The position numbers were made by a program, and so were the translations under genes. The notes under the pieces are model-generated. The model made no database searches and was not told the origin of the DNA. It saw only the letters and a program-made list of their open reading frames with translations. A DNA stretch of 64,000 nucleotides from Planctomycetota bacterium (GTDB lineage Bacteria > Planctomycetota > JACQVV01 > JASMLP01), in NCBI GenBank assembly GCA_030748635.1, contig JASMLP010000143.1, forward strand, positions 25,049 to 89,048, written 5' to 3'. This document shows positions 48,642 to 58,336 of the stretch, piece after piece. Every line of letters begins with the position of its first letter. Positions within the stretch are counted from its first letter, which is position 1.

Positions 48642-50313
48642 GGTTCTTTTCGAACTCAAATGCTGTCAGTTGAAGGGAAGGCTTCAATCTTTTCGAGAGC
48701 ATTCTTACCTCAAGATTTTTGTGGTCACAACTTTCGGATTGCTCTTTTGGGCCGGACTTTTCTGGATGTTTTATCTCGGATTTGAATTCATTCGAGATCG
48801 TGTCCCAGATCAGGCCGCGATCATTCATCATTTTCTGTTTGGTCTGTTTTTTCTGTCTCTTTTCGTCCTCTTGACGCTATCCAACGGTTTGATTTCCTAT
48901 GCCTCGCTCTTTCGGGCTCGGGAAACGGCTTTTTTGCTGACTGGGCCCATTCCGACGGAGTCGGTGTTTGCGTACAAATTTTTTGAATCCTTATCGTTTA
49001 GCTCCTGGGCGGTTCTGTTTCTTGGAGGGCCGTTTCTGGTCGCCTATGGGCTGGGCGAGATGGCTTCGGTCTCTTTCTATCTGACGCTGATCCTGCTGTT
49101 TCTCCCATTCGTGATGATCCCTGGTGCGCTGGGAGTTTTGGGGGCGTTGTTGCTTTCTTCTGTCCTGACCCGTTATCGAAGGGGGTTGCTTCGGATTTCC
49201 ATGGTCCTGCTTCCGATCGTATTGGTCGTGGGGGTCTCCAAGATGCTCGAAGGCAATCGGCAAGCTGATCTCTTCGACTCCATCTGGGTTCAGCAAGTAT
49301 TCCAGAAGCTGACTTTTGTCCATCACCCCCTTCTGCCCAGTTACTGGATGAATCAGGGGGTGGTTTCGGCACGTGAACAACGGTGGGTTGATGTCGCTTT
49401 CTGGGGACTTCTTCTCCTGGCTAACGCCTTGTTTGTCTTTCAGGTCGGATTCTTGATTGCGCGCGGGTACTATCGAACTCTTTGGTCTTCCATTCATTCG
49501 ATAGGTGGAAGTCGCCGGGTACGGGCTGGACTTCGAATCGACCGACTTCTGGAGATCGGGTTTGGTTATTTGCGTCGACAAACTCGACTGTTTCTGGCCA
49601 AGGATATTCGGATTTTTCTCCGCGATCCGATCCAGTTGGGGCAGTTTCTGGTTCTGGTTGGTCTGCTCTGGTTGTACATCATTAATCTTCGGGCCCTTTC
49701 CTACGATGGTCAGCGGCTTTCTTGGCGAGTATTGATCGCCTTTCTCAATCTGGGTGCGACCAGTTTGACATTGACTACACTTTCCAGTCGCTTTGTGTTT
49801 CCGATGTTGTCGCTCGAAGGGCAGCGTTTCTGGGTTCTGGGCGTGGTTCCGGTTTCTCGAGATTCGATTTTGGCCGGAAAGTTCGCCTTTTCTCTCATCG
49901 GTCTCTCCGTGGTGAGTGTGGGGCTGGCATTCGGTTCGAGTGCGATGCTTCGATTGCCCTGGTCACTCACCGGGATTCAGTGTTTTGTCATGTTGCTGGT
50001 GAGTGTCGGAATCAGTGGGCTCTCGGTGGGGCTGGGGGCTTTGTATCCGGATTTTCATGAGGATGACCCCTCTAAAATCGTGGCTGGATTTGGTGGTACT
50101 CTTAATTTGATTCTCTCGCTAGGATTTATTGTCATGGCGATCGGTGGGACTTCGATAGGCGTTCATTTGCTTCTGCTCGGTACTGGAGGGCGTAGCTTGA
50201 CCTGGAATCCGTGGTGTTTGATCCCGTTTGTCGCCGTGATTTTCCTTTCAGTGGCGACCTGTTTTTTCCCCTTGCGTATGGGGCGCAAGCACTTTTCCTG
50301 TTTGGAGCTCTGA
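48628..50313 (+). CDS. ABC-2-type transporter permease
   Basis: 561 aa polytopic protein overlapping and downstream of the ATPase gene. Confidence 0.75.
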   Translation: MNSARVLFELKCCQLKGRLQSFREHSYLKIFVVTTFGLLFWAGLFWMFYLGFEFIRDRVPDQAAIIHHFLFGLFFLSLFVLLTLSNGLISYASLFRARETAFLLTGPIPTESVFAYKFFESLSFSSWAVLFLGGPFLVAYGLGEMASVSFYLTLILLFLPFVMIPGALGVLGALLLSSVLTRYRRGLLRISMVLLPIVLVVGVSKMLEGNRQADLFDSIWVQQVFQKLTFVHHPLLPSYWMNQGVVSAREQRWVDVAFWGLLLLANALFVFQVGFLIARGYYRTLWSSIHSIGGSRRVRAGLRIDRLLEIGFGYLRRQTRLFLAKDIRIFLRDPIQLGQFLVLVGLLWLYIINLRALSYDGQRLSWRVLIAFLNLGATSLTLTTLSSRFVFPMLSLEGQRFWVLGVVPVSRDSILAGKFAFSLIGLSVVSVGLAFGSSAMLRLPWSLTGIQCFVMLLVSVGISGLSVGLGALYPDFHEDDPSKIVAGFGGTLNLILSLGFIVMAIGGTSIGVHLLLLGTGGRSLTWNPWCLIPFVAVIFLSVATCFFPLRMGRKHFSCLEL

Positions 50314-50417
50314 CTGGACGTGGAACATTCCTCTCGCATTCGTCCTCGGCTCCCCATAAAGTTTGCCTCAGGGGGATTTCTTACGAGTTGTCCGCATGAT
50401 GCGTTGAGGTCCGCTTG

Positions 50418-52331
50418 ATGTCCTCTTCCGGAATTCAGAAAACCTTTCGAGAACTGACCTCTTTACCCAAGGAATTGGTCCTCGAAATGATCCAGGCCGC
50501 TCTCGAAGAGGAGGATGTTGATATCCTCGACGAGGCGGTATCTGCATTGCTTGCGCCCCGATTCAGAGATCAGATGGAAAGTGTGATTGCCCACTTTGAT
50601 CAACTGTCTCCCGCTGTTCGTGATCGAGTGCTGAAACACGGGGAGTTGTTGACCGGAGCAATTCGGCGCTCCTACTTCAGCTTTCCTCTCGAGACACGAC
50701 GTTTGACGCTCGAAATCTTGACGTCCATGAAAGGGGCTGAATCCGTTGACCTCCTGCTTCGAGTGATTCGAGATCCGGATCCCGATCTGGCCCAGCAAGC
50801 TCTCGTCTGGGTTCAGCACGAAGTGCAACGCTTATCCGCAGCGTTAGGTGAGGGAGAGAAACCGATCGTTCGAATGAAAAAGCGTCAGGAACTTTCCCGG
50901 TCGATCGAGCAGATCCTGGGAGGAGAGGATCCTGGGATATTTTCGGTTTTGATCGAGTTATTGCTCGTACTGATGCCTGAAAGTGAGTGGGTGTTGCGGA
51001 GGATTCTTTCACGGCTATCCTCGGACTCACCCGATCAGCCAGCTGCTCAGGTTCTTCTGGATCAGCTGAAATCCACGATGACTCGGGGTCATTTGCGCTT
51101 TGTATTGATACTCCTAGGAGATCGTACTCTGTCGGAGTTGGCGAAGGGTATTCTTGTTGGACGGTTTTCGGAGAGAGCCTTTCAGCGAGCTTTGCTGGAA
51201 ATCATGTCCGAACATAGAGTTCCCGAGGTATCTCAATGGATGGAACGGACGGATCAACTGCCCTGGATCGAGGTTTTGATGCGATTGGGCGGGCAGTTCG
51301 ATGGGGCGGGAGCTTCGGTCTTGTTGTCCGCAGGATTAACCTTTTGCAAGGAAGCTGAGGATCGAGTTGGATTGGCCCGGGCCTTTCATCGACACGATTC
51401 TCGTGATGTCCAGATTCAGGTGATCGAATTGTGTTCGGATTTACCGGTTACGGTGGCCCAGGAGATTCTCCAGGGATATCTGGCGTCGGAATCGGAGGAG
51501 GTTGTGCTCTGGGCGGCGGAGACTCTTCTGGAGATCGATGTGCCGGACAAGATGGATATACTCGCGCCGCTATCGGGGTCTCCTCACGAGCGGGTTCGAA
51601 ATTTGGTTAATCGGCAACTGGCCCAATACAGTTTCAAAAGTTTTCTGGATACGGGATCCGGGATGGGAGTCGATACTCGAAAAATGGTGGCTCGCACAAT
51701 CGAAAAACTCGATGCGGGCATTGTGGATGAGATTATCGATGATCTGGATAATTTGCCTTCAGACAGGAAAATCCAGGCGCTGCTTTTCCTGGACAACCTG
51801 GATCAGGCAAGCCGGGCGCAAGATGCTCTCGGGCAGATCATGGATGATCCGAGTCAGCATGTTCGAGCCACGGTATGTACCTTGCTCGGCCACATCAAGA
51901 ACGTGGAGGCCGTCAAGGATCTGTTGCGGTGTCTGGGGGATCCGGATGGTCGTGTGCTGGCGAATTCGATCGAGGCTCTGGATGCTCTTAACAACCCACA
52001 TGTCGCGTCGGTTTTACTCCCGTTTGTGCGTCACAGGAATAGTCGGGTTCGGGGCAACGCGCTTCGGGCTCTCCTGAGGCTGGGGAATCACGTGGTGGAA
52101 CCGTTCGTGGTTGAGATGTTGCAATCAGGGGATGAGCGTATGCGACTTTCGGGGGTCTGGGTGATCCGGCAGGTTGGAATGCGTGGATACCGGGATGTGC
52201 TGCATGCGATGTCGCTTAGCGATGTGAGCGATCGGGTTCGAAGCCGTGCCGCCCAAGCGATTTTGCAATTGGATACAAAGAGAAGCGCGAGCGAGCAAAC
52301 ACCGACCGCAGAGCGGGATGAGAAGAAATGA
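50418..52331 (+). CDS. HEAT-repeat protein
   Basis: Repeats such as DPSQHVRATVCTLLGHIKNVEAVKDLLRCLGDPDGRVLANSIEALDALNNPHVASVLLPFVRHRNSRVRGNALRALLRLG. Confidence 0.8.
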   Translation: MSSSGIQKTFRELTSLPKELVLEMIQAALEEEDVDILDEAVSALLAPRFRDQMESVIAHFDQLSPAVRDRVLKHGELLTGAIRRSYFSFPLETRRLTLEILTSMKGAESVDLLLRVIRDPDPDLAQQALVWVQHEVQRLSAALGEGEKPIVRMKKRQELSRSIEQILGGEDPGIFSVLIELLLVLMPESEWVLRRILSRLSSDSPDQPAAQVLLDQLKSTMTRGHLRFVLILLGDRTLSELAKGILVGRFSERAFQRALLEIMSEHRVPEVSQWMERTDQLPWIEVLMRLGGQFDGAGASVLLSAGLTFCKEAEDRVGLARAFHRHDSRDVQIQVIELCSDLPVTVAQEILQGYLASESEEVVLWAAETLLEIDVPDKMDILAPLSGSPHERVRNLVNRQLAQYSFKSFLDTGSGMGVDTRKMVARTIEKLDAGIVDEIIDDLDNLPSDRKIQALLFLDNLDQASRAQDALGQIMDDPSQHVRATVCTLLGHIKNVEAVKDLLRCLGDPDGRVLANSIEALDALNNPHVASVLLPFVRHRNSRVRGNALRALLRLGNHVVEPFVVEMLQSGDERMRLSGVWVIRQVGMRGYRDVLHAMSLSDVSDRVRSRAAQAILQLDTKRSASEQTPTAERDEKK

Positions 52332-52732
52332 TGTGGGTATTATTGACGAAAACCCCATGGAAACATCTGAGCGATCAGTCGAGTAGTCTCTCGGGCCGAA
52401 AGGACCGATTGTTGGGTTTTTTGCTCGTGGGGTTGGGGGTCGCGTTGGTTCTGATCTGGCTGGTGGTCCGGCGCATGGGTCCGACATTCGATCGTCTGAG
52501 GTCGAGGAAACAGTTGCTACGAAAACTCCAGAATACGCACGATCTGAACCACACTGACAGGAGGTTGATGATGCTTCTGGCTCGAAGACATAGACTGGAA
52601 CACTCCTCCCTGCTTTTCGTAAAGAAAAGCCTTTTTGATCAGGCGATACACGATTCGGGTCCTCATTCCGAGAGTTATTCTGATTTGCGAGATCGGTTGT
52701 TTTTCCAACCCCGTGAAGGGGATGAACATTGA
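52328..52732 (+). CDS. small single-TM membrane protein
   Basis: Overlaps upstream stop (ATGA) and downstream TTG start (TTGA); one TM LLGFLLVGLGVALVLIWLVV. Confidence 0.6.
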   Translation: MMWVLLTKTPWKHLSDQSSSLSGRKDRLLGFLLVGLGVALVLIWLVVRRMGPTFDRLRSRKQLLRKLQNTHDLNHTDRRLMMLLARRHRLEHSSLLFVKKSLFDQAIHDSGPHSESYSDLRDRLFFQPREGDEH

Positions 52733-54078
52733 GCGCGCCCCGGATCCTGATCATTGATGACAACGCGGCCATTCGGGACAGCATGGGCGATTCGTTGCGA
52801 CTGGAAGGGTATGAGGTCGAGGAGGCTAGCGATGGGAAAATCGGTCTAGATCGACTTCAGGCGGAAAGCTTTGGAGCGGTGCTTCTTGACATCAAAATGC
52901 CACGGATGGATGGGATCGAGGTTTTGCAGGCTCTGGGTGAATCGGGTGTTCGTCGCTCACCGATCATCATGATTACTGCGCATGGGGATGTGGAAACCGC
53001 GGTGGAGTGTATGACTCGAGGAGCATTTCACTTTCTGCTAAAACCGTTCGAGACCGAAGTGTTGATTGCGGTGGTAGAAAAAGCCGTCGAGGTTCAAAGT
53101 CTGAGAAACACGGTCGCGGAGTATCGAACGGAATCTTGTCGAATGCTGGGTGAGAGCGAGGGGATTCAGGCTATTCACGCCACGATCCAGACCGTGGCTC
53201 CCACCCAGGCTCGTGTCTTGATCCTGGGAGAAAACGGAACCGGCAAGGAGTTGGCAGCCCGATCGATTCATGCCCTAAGTGATCGGTTCGAAGGGCCTTT
53301 TGTTGATGTGAATTGCGCGGCTATTCCCCATGACTTGATCGAGAGCGAACTTTTCGGGCATATGAAAGGATCCTTCACTGGAGCTGGTGAGGACCGTGAA
53401 GGGAAGTTCGTGCAGGCGAGCGGCGGGACCCTGTTTTTGGATGAGATCGGGGATATGTCGTTAGATGCGCAGGCCAAGGTTTTGCGGGTACTGGAAGAAA
53501 ATGAGGTCCGACCGGTGGGAGGTAAGGAGGTCGTTTCGGTCGACGCTCGAGTAGTCGCTGCCACGAATAAGGATCTCAAGGAAGAGGTCGAAGAAGGGCG
53601 TTTTCGGGAGGACCTCTATTTCCGACTGAATGTGGTTCCCATTCGGCTTCCAGCACTGCGGGATCGAGTGGATGATGTACCCCGGTTGACCGAAGCGTTT
53701 TGCGAACAACTTTGCCGCCAATATGGATCCAAGCTCAAACGGTTTTCGACGGACGCGTTGAAGGCTCTGCGTGAACACGATTGGCCAGGAAATGTTCGGG
53801 AGTTGAGGAACCTCGTCGAGCGTCTGGTCATTCTTGTAAGCAAGGAGGAGATCACCGCCGAGGATATTTTTCTCGAGCGACGAAGGACCGAAGATCGGTC
53901 GGTCGATCTGTTCAGTCAGTGCGAGACGTTTGAGGAGTTCAAGGCCACAAGTGAGCGACTGTTTCTTCAGTTCAAACTGGAGGAGAACGGAGGGAATGTC
54001 AAGCGAACGGCCGAGCAACTCCAGATGCAACGATCGAATATGTACAAAAAAATCGAGAAGTACGGATTACGTTCCTGA
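52729..54078 (+). CDS. NtrC-family sigma54-dependent response regulator
   Basis: Receiver ILIIDDNAAIRDSM...VLLDIKMPRMDG; AAA+ GENGTGKELAA, GSFTGA sigma54-contact loop; C-terminal Fis-type HTH GGNVKRTAEQLQMQRSNMYKKIEKYGL. Confidence 0.95.
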   Translation: MSAPRILIIDDNAAIRDSMGDSLRLEGYEVEEASDGKIGLDRLQAESFGAVLLDIKMPRMDGIEVLQALGESGVRRSPIIMITAHGDVETAVECMTRGAFHFLLKPFETEVLIAVVEKAVEVQSLRNTVAEYRTESCRMLGESEGIQAIHATIQTVAPTQARVLILGENGTGKELAARSIHALSDRFEGPFVDVNCAAIPHDLIESELFGHMKGSFTGAGEDREGKFVQASGGTLFLDEIGDMSLDAQAKVLRVLEENEVRPVGGKEVVSVDARVVAATNKDLKEEVEEGRFREDLYFRLNVVPIRLPALRDRVDDVPRLTEAFCEQLCRQYGSKLKRFSTDALKALREHDWPGNVRELRNLVERLVILVSKEEITAEDIFLERRRTEDRSVDLFSQCETFEEFKATSERLFLQFKLEENGGNVKRTAEQLQMQRSNMYKKIEKYGLRS

Positions 54079-54093
54079 CGAGGAGTCCGGCTT

Positions 54094-55287
54094 CTAGGTG
54101 GGGGGCTGGATGAGGGTGAGGCGAGGATTGTCCGGTTTCGAATCCGGGTTTACGGTGATAGAGAGTCTCCCGTGAAAGACGTGGACCAGGTCTTCCCCTA
54201 ACGCTTGAGCTCGCCATCCTCGTAGAGCGGGTATTTTTTCTACATCGGCCAGGGATCGGGGGCAGCTGCGGGCGACCTCTTCAAGGGTTTTTCGGCTGGC
54301 TAGAAGCGCGGGGGCGATCATCAGGTCGGCGGCCCGGAGGCGAAGGTAGGCGGAGAGGAGGTCGACAATGCCGGCTAGATTGGGGTCGGTTTGCGGGGGA
54401 GGGGGTGTTGCGGGCCACTCCGCACGGGGACGCTTCATGGCTCGCTGAATGACATCCAGAATTTCAGATCCGGAACGTTTAACGAGGTTGTTTGGGATAT
54501 CTCGATAGCCCTGAAAATCTTTCATCGTTCTGGGTGCTCGCTGGGCCAGAGCGAGAAGGGTCGAATCGGTAGATATCCGATTTCGAGGCAGATCTTGAAT
54601 GCGGGCCTGGGCCTCTCTCCATTCGATCAAATCTCTGAGGACGGAAAGTTCTTTGCCGGAGAGTTTCCACGCTTTGCGAAACGTCCGGAGGCGATGTTCG
54701 GGGGAGGGGTCGTATCGCTGGGGGTCGGCAAGTCGAGCGGTTTCTTCGAAAGCCCACTCGAGGCGATCATGCTTTTTCAGTCGTTTATGGAGAGCCTGAT
54801 AGAGTGGGGCAAGAGGGGCAACATCGGCCGCCGCGTACTCCAGCTGCTGGGGAGTGAGGGGGCGACGCTTCCAATCAGATCGGGTTTGTCCCTTGGGGAT
54901 CGTCTTCCCCAGCAGTTTCCGAACCAGGCCGGCCAGCGCAATATGATCCCCAAGTCCTACGAGGGCCGCTCCGATTTGTGTGTCAAACAGGTTTTCCGGG
55001 AGTTGACCGGTTCGTCGATACAGGATTTCGAGGTCCTGGTCACCGCTGTGAACCACTTTGAGGGGGCGGGGGTCCAGAAGCAATTCTTCCAACGGGGAGA
55101 GGTCGGATACTGCCAGGACATCGATCAGGAAAATGTGGTCTCCATCGGTGATCTGAAAAAGACAGAGTTCTGGGACAAAGGTAGTCTCGCGTATGAATTC
55201 GGTGTCGAAACCGAGGAAATCGCTCTTGGATAGCGATTTGACTGCCTTTTCAAGCAGCTGAGAGCTTGTGACGGTCGTTGTGTTCAC
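54094..55287 (-). CDS. rnd: ribonuclease D
   Basis: DEDD exonuclease motifs FLGFDTEFIRE, VHSGDQDLEIL, LEYAAADVAPL, with HRDC-like region. Confidence 0.92.
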   Translation of the reverse strand: MNTTTVTSSQLLEKAVKSLSKSDFLGFDTEFIRETTFVPELCLFQITDGDHIFLIDVLAVSDLSPLEELLLDPRPLKVVHSGDQDLEILYRRTGQLPENLFDTQIGAALVGLGDHIALAGLVRKLLGKTIPKGQTRSDWKRRPLTPQQLEYAAADVAPLAPLYQALHKRLKKHDRLEWAFEETARLADPQRYDPSPEHRLRTFRKAWKLSGKELSVLRDLIEWREAQARIQDLPRNRISTDSTLLALAQRAPRTMKDFQGYRDIPNNLVKRSGSEILDVIQRAMKRPRAEWPATPPPPQTDPNLAGIVDLLSAYLRLRAADLMIAPALLASRKTLEEVARSCPRSLADVEKIPALRGWRAQALGEDLVHVFHGRLSITVNPDSKPDNPRLTLIQPPT

Positions 55288-55343
55288 GGAAATTCATCGA
55301 TATTTAGAGAAGAAAAAGTGTGGGTTAGGGTGAGGGGGACATT

Positions 55344-55374
55344 CGGTTCCACATGAATTGTACATATGGAACCG
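55344..55374. promoter_or_regulatory. inverted repeat (candidate operator or leader hairpin) in divergent intergenic region
   Basis: CGGTTCCA-catgaattgtacata-TGGAACCG. Confidence 0.45.
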
Positions 55375-55484
55375 GAAAGGTCGGCGTTCGTGTTGTTTTT
55401 CAGGCTATACTTTGACAGAAATCCCGAATCGAAGAACATAAATGGTGGACCGATTCTGGTGCGAGAAAGGGATCATCGACTGGG

Positions 55485-56084
55485 ATGAATGGGGCCGTGC
55501 TCAATCAACCGACACTCGTCTTGAACAAGCACTGGGTGGCTGTCCAGACAACTACGGTGCGTCGGGCTCTGGGTTTACTCTATACCGGTCGGGCTCAAGC
55601 GGTTCTTCCCGAAACCTACGAGGTGTTCGATTTCGATTCTTGGACCGACCGGGACGAATTGCCCGTTGAAGGGATTCGGACGGTAAATCTTTATTTTTGC
55701 ATACCGGAAGTGATTCTACTTGGAGCATATGACAGAACCCCTCGCTGGCGAATCCATTTCAGTCGAAAGAATCTTTTTCGAAGAGATGAATTTACCTGCC
55801 AGTACTGTGGGATCCGTCCGGGCGGTAATGCGCTGACGATCGATCATGTGGTTCCTCGGTCGCGTGGAGGGGCGACGAGTTGGACCAACTGTGTGGTCGC
55901 TTGCGTTCGTTGCAACAAACGGAAAGGAGACCGGAGGCCCGAAGATGTGGGTCTTTCCTTGCGGAACCGACCGGTCAAACCGAATTGGAATCCCGGGGTT
56001 ACGTTCACTTCGGGAATTCGGCAGGAAAAATGGGGGCGATTTCTACCAGGATGTTCGTTTCCAGATAAAGGGGGAGATCTTTGA
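55485..56084 (+). CDS. HNH endonuclease
   Basis: FTCQYCG...LTIDHVVPRSRGGATSWTNCVVACVRCNKRKGDR. Confidence 0.93.
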   Translation: MNGAVLNQPTLVLNKHWVAVQTTTVRRALGLLYTGRAQAVLPETYEVFDFDSWTDRDELPVEGIRTVNLYFCIPEVILLGAYDRTPRWRIHFSRKNLFRRDEFTCQYCGIRPGGNALTIDHVVPRSRGGATSWTNCVVACVRCNKRKGDRRPEDVGLSLRNRPVKPNWNPGVTFTSGIRQEKWGRFLPGCSFPDKGGDL

Positions 56085-56554
56085 CAGGATATGATAGGCC
56101 GGTTTGCTGGTTACTCTCGCTGGTGATTTTATCGGTTAGCGTACTCTCTGGCTGTGGGCAGAATATTCAAATTGGCGAGGAGATGAATCCGTACGCCTTT
56201 CCGGAATTTTTTGTCAGCGGTCCGGCTTGGGTTGTGATCCCTTTCTGGATCGGAGCGATCCCCGGAGGATTGGCAGGATTCGGTCTTGTCCCCCTGGTTT
56301 CGCCGTTCCTGCTCTTGGTGGATGAGAGAACACTGGTGGGAATGAGTCCCTTGGAACGAAGTCGGAGTCATGTGGAGCGAGCATTTTTGACGCCCCCTTT
56401 ATGGGTGGCGGTGGTGACGGGAACGATCGTGGCAGCTCCTTTCTGGCTGTTTACTTTGCCTTTTGCCTCATTTCTTGGTGGCGGAAGCGCGTCGATCCGA
56501 ATTCAAAGGTCTTTTGTGCACCCGTCGGGTCATCCGGGAATAAAGTTTCCTTAG
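56081..56554 (+). CDS. hypothetical lipoprotein
   Basis: TTG start overlapping previous stop; lipobox VLSGC; further hydrophobic segments. Confidence 0.55.
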   Translation: MTGYDRPVCWLLSLVILSVSVLSGCGQNIQIGEEMNPYAFPEFFVSGPAWVVIPFWIGAIPGGLAGFGLVPLVSPFLLLVDERTLVGMSPLERSRSHVERAFLTPPLWVAVVTGTIVAAPFWLFTLPFASFLGGGSASIRIQRSFVHPSGHPGIKFP

Positions 56555-56660
56555 GGTTAGCGAGGTTCTGGGCAGTATTCACGACTCGCTTGACTTGCTA
56601 CCGGCTCCAGGACTTGGTATGAGTTCGGGTTGTTCAGAAATACTGGTCAGGAGCCGAACC

Positions 56661-58322
56661 ATGATTGTGCGTCGATCGATCTTCATCTGTGTGGTGTGTT
56701 GTCTTCTCGCGGGAGTCGGGGGCGCTGATATGTCCTGGGTTCCCGAAGGATGGAAGATAGAGAGTCCAAGTGGGTGGGATGTTCCTCTTCCGGAACAGTC
56801 TCTTCTGGCTAAGGATCAGAAACTCGTCTTCAATAATGGTGCGGAACCGGAGACTTTCGATCCCCATCAAATGACGGGTGTGCCCGAGCATACGCTGGCG
56901 ATGGCGATTTACGAGGGGTTGACCACTCCGCACCCGAAAACCCTGGAAGCCCTTCCCGGGATGGCTGATGCCTGGGCGGTTTCGCCGGATCGACTGAAAT
57001 ATCTGTTTCATATACGAAAAGATGCTCGGTGGTCCAACGGGGATCCGGTGGTGGCACAGGACTTTTATCGTTCCTGGAAGCGAGTGTTGGAGCCCGAATT
57101 CGCGGCGCAATACGCCTACCAACTGTATTACATCCAGGGAGCGGAAGCTTTCAATCGACGTACCAGTAAAGATTTTTCTACGGTCGGTCTCCGGGTTCTG
57201 AGTCCGCATCTATTCGAAGTAACTTTGCGGGCTCCAACGCCATTTTTTCTGGAGCTAACCTACTTCGAAACCCTGATGCCGGTTCATCTGGATTCGATCG
57301 AGAAGGCCCGCAAGGAAGGGGTGGCCTGGACGACACCAGAACGACTGGTTTGTAACGGTCCCTTTGTCCTGGCCGAGCACCTCCCAAGGCAACACGTGAC
57401 GTTTAAGAAAAATACGCGTTACTGGAACGCGAAACGCGTTTTTCTCGAGGAGATCGTCGCCTTACCGATTGATGACCAGAATGCGGCGATGAACAAATAT
57501 CTGAATGAGGAGCTCGACTGGGTTCGTTCGGTTCCGGCACCAAGGATCGAGGAGGCTACAGATCATCCTGATTACTATGTCCAGACTTACCTGGGTACTT
57601 ATTACTATTCATTCAATGTGACCCGTAAGCCGTTTGACGACTTGCGGGTACGTCGAGCGTTTTCGATGGCGATCGATCGGAGTTCGGTTTGTCGATTTCT
57701 CAAAGGAGGACAGATGCCGGCTCGTGGGTTCGTTCCTCCTGGAATTCCTGTTTATTCGGGGTACCAGGGGCCAGCTTTCGACCCCGGCGCGGCTCGAAAG
57801 CTGCTTGCCGAGGCGGGATTTCCGGGGGGAGAAGGGTTTCCAGAGGTTGAACTTCTCTACAATACTTCCGAAAGCCATAAGGTCGTTGCCGAGGTGATTG
57901 TGGACATGTGGAAGAAACACCTTGGGGTTCGGGTCAAGATGAGGAATAACGAGTGGAAGGTGTATCTGAAGCAAGTCGAAGGAAAAGATTATCAGGTCGC
58001 CCGGAGAGGCTGGATCGGTGACTACGCTGACCCCAACACATTTCTGGATATGTGGGTGAGCGGTGGGGGGAATAACAATACAAATTGGGCGAGTTCCGCA
58101 TACGACAACCTGATCCGGCGGGCAGGAATGACCGGTGATCCCAAGGTGAGGATGGATCTTTTTCTGCAGGCCGAAACATTACTGGTGGAATCTTTGCCTG
58201 TGGTTCCTATTTACCACTATGTCAATCAGGGGTTCCTGTCTCCGTTAGTGGGGGGATGGGAAGAGAATATTCGCGATTTGCATCCGTTCCAGTTTCTGTA
58301 CATGCAGATCCTGGACGACTGA
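56661..58322 (+). CDS. oppA: peptide ABC transporter substrate-binding protein
   Basis: Start trimmed to ATG 56661; GAEPETFDPHQMTGVPEHTLAMAIYEGLT, WSNGDPVVAQDFYRSWKRVL, VRRAFSMAIDR. Confidence 0.95.
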   Translation: MIVRRSIFICVVCCLLAGVGGADMSWVPEGWKIESPSGWDVPLPEQSLLAKDQKLVFNNGAEPETFDPHQMTGVPEHTLAMAIYEGLTTPHPKTLEALPGMADAWAVSPDRLKYLFHIRKDARWSNGDPVVAQDFYRSWKRVLEPEFAAQYAYQLYYIQGAEAFNRRTSKDFSTVGLRVLSPHLFEVTLRAPTPFFLELTYFETLMPVHLDSIEKARKEGVAWTTPERLVCNGPFVLAEHLPRQHVTFKKNTRYWNAKRVFLEEIVALPIDDQNAAMNKYLNEELDWVRSVPAPRIEEATDHPDYYVQTYLGTYYYSFNVTRKPFDDLRVRRAFSMAIDRSSVCRFLKGGQMPARGFVPPGIPVYSGYQGPAFDPGAARKLLAEAGFPGGEGFPEVELLYNTSESHKVVAEVIVDMWKKHLGVRVKMRNNEWKVYLKQVEGKDYQVARRGWIGDYADPNTFLDMWVSGGGNNNTNWASSAYDNLIRRAGMTGDPKVRMDLFLQAETLLVESLPVVPIYHYVNQGFLSPLVGGWEENIRDLHPFQFLYMQILDD

Positions 58323-58336
58323 GGAGCATCACTCAC

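Noticed and set aside
54125-54150. tRNA T-arm-like GGTTTCGAATCCGGG
   Set aside because: Lies inside the rnd C-terminal coding region with no acceptor or anticodon stem around it.
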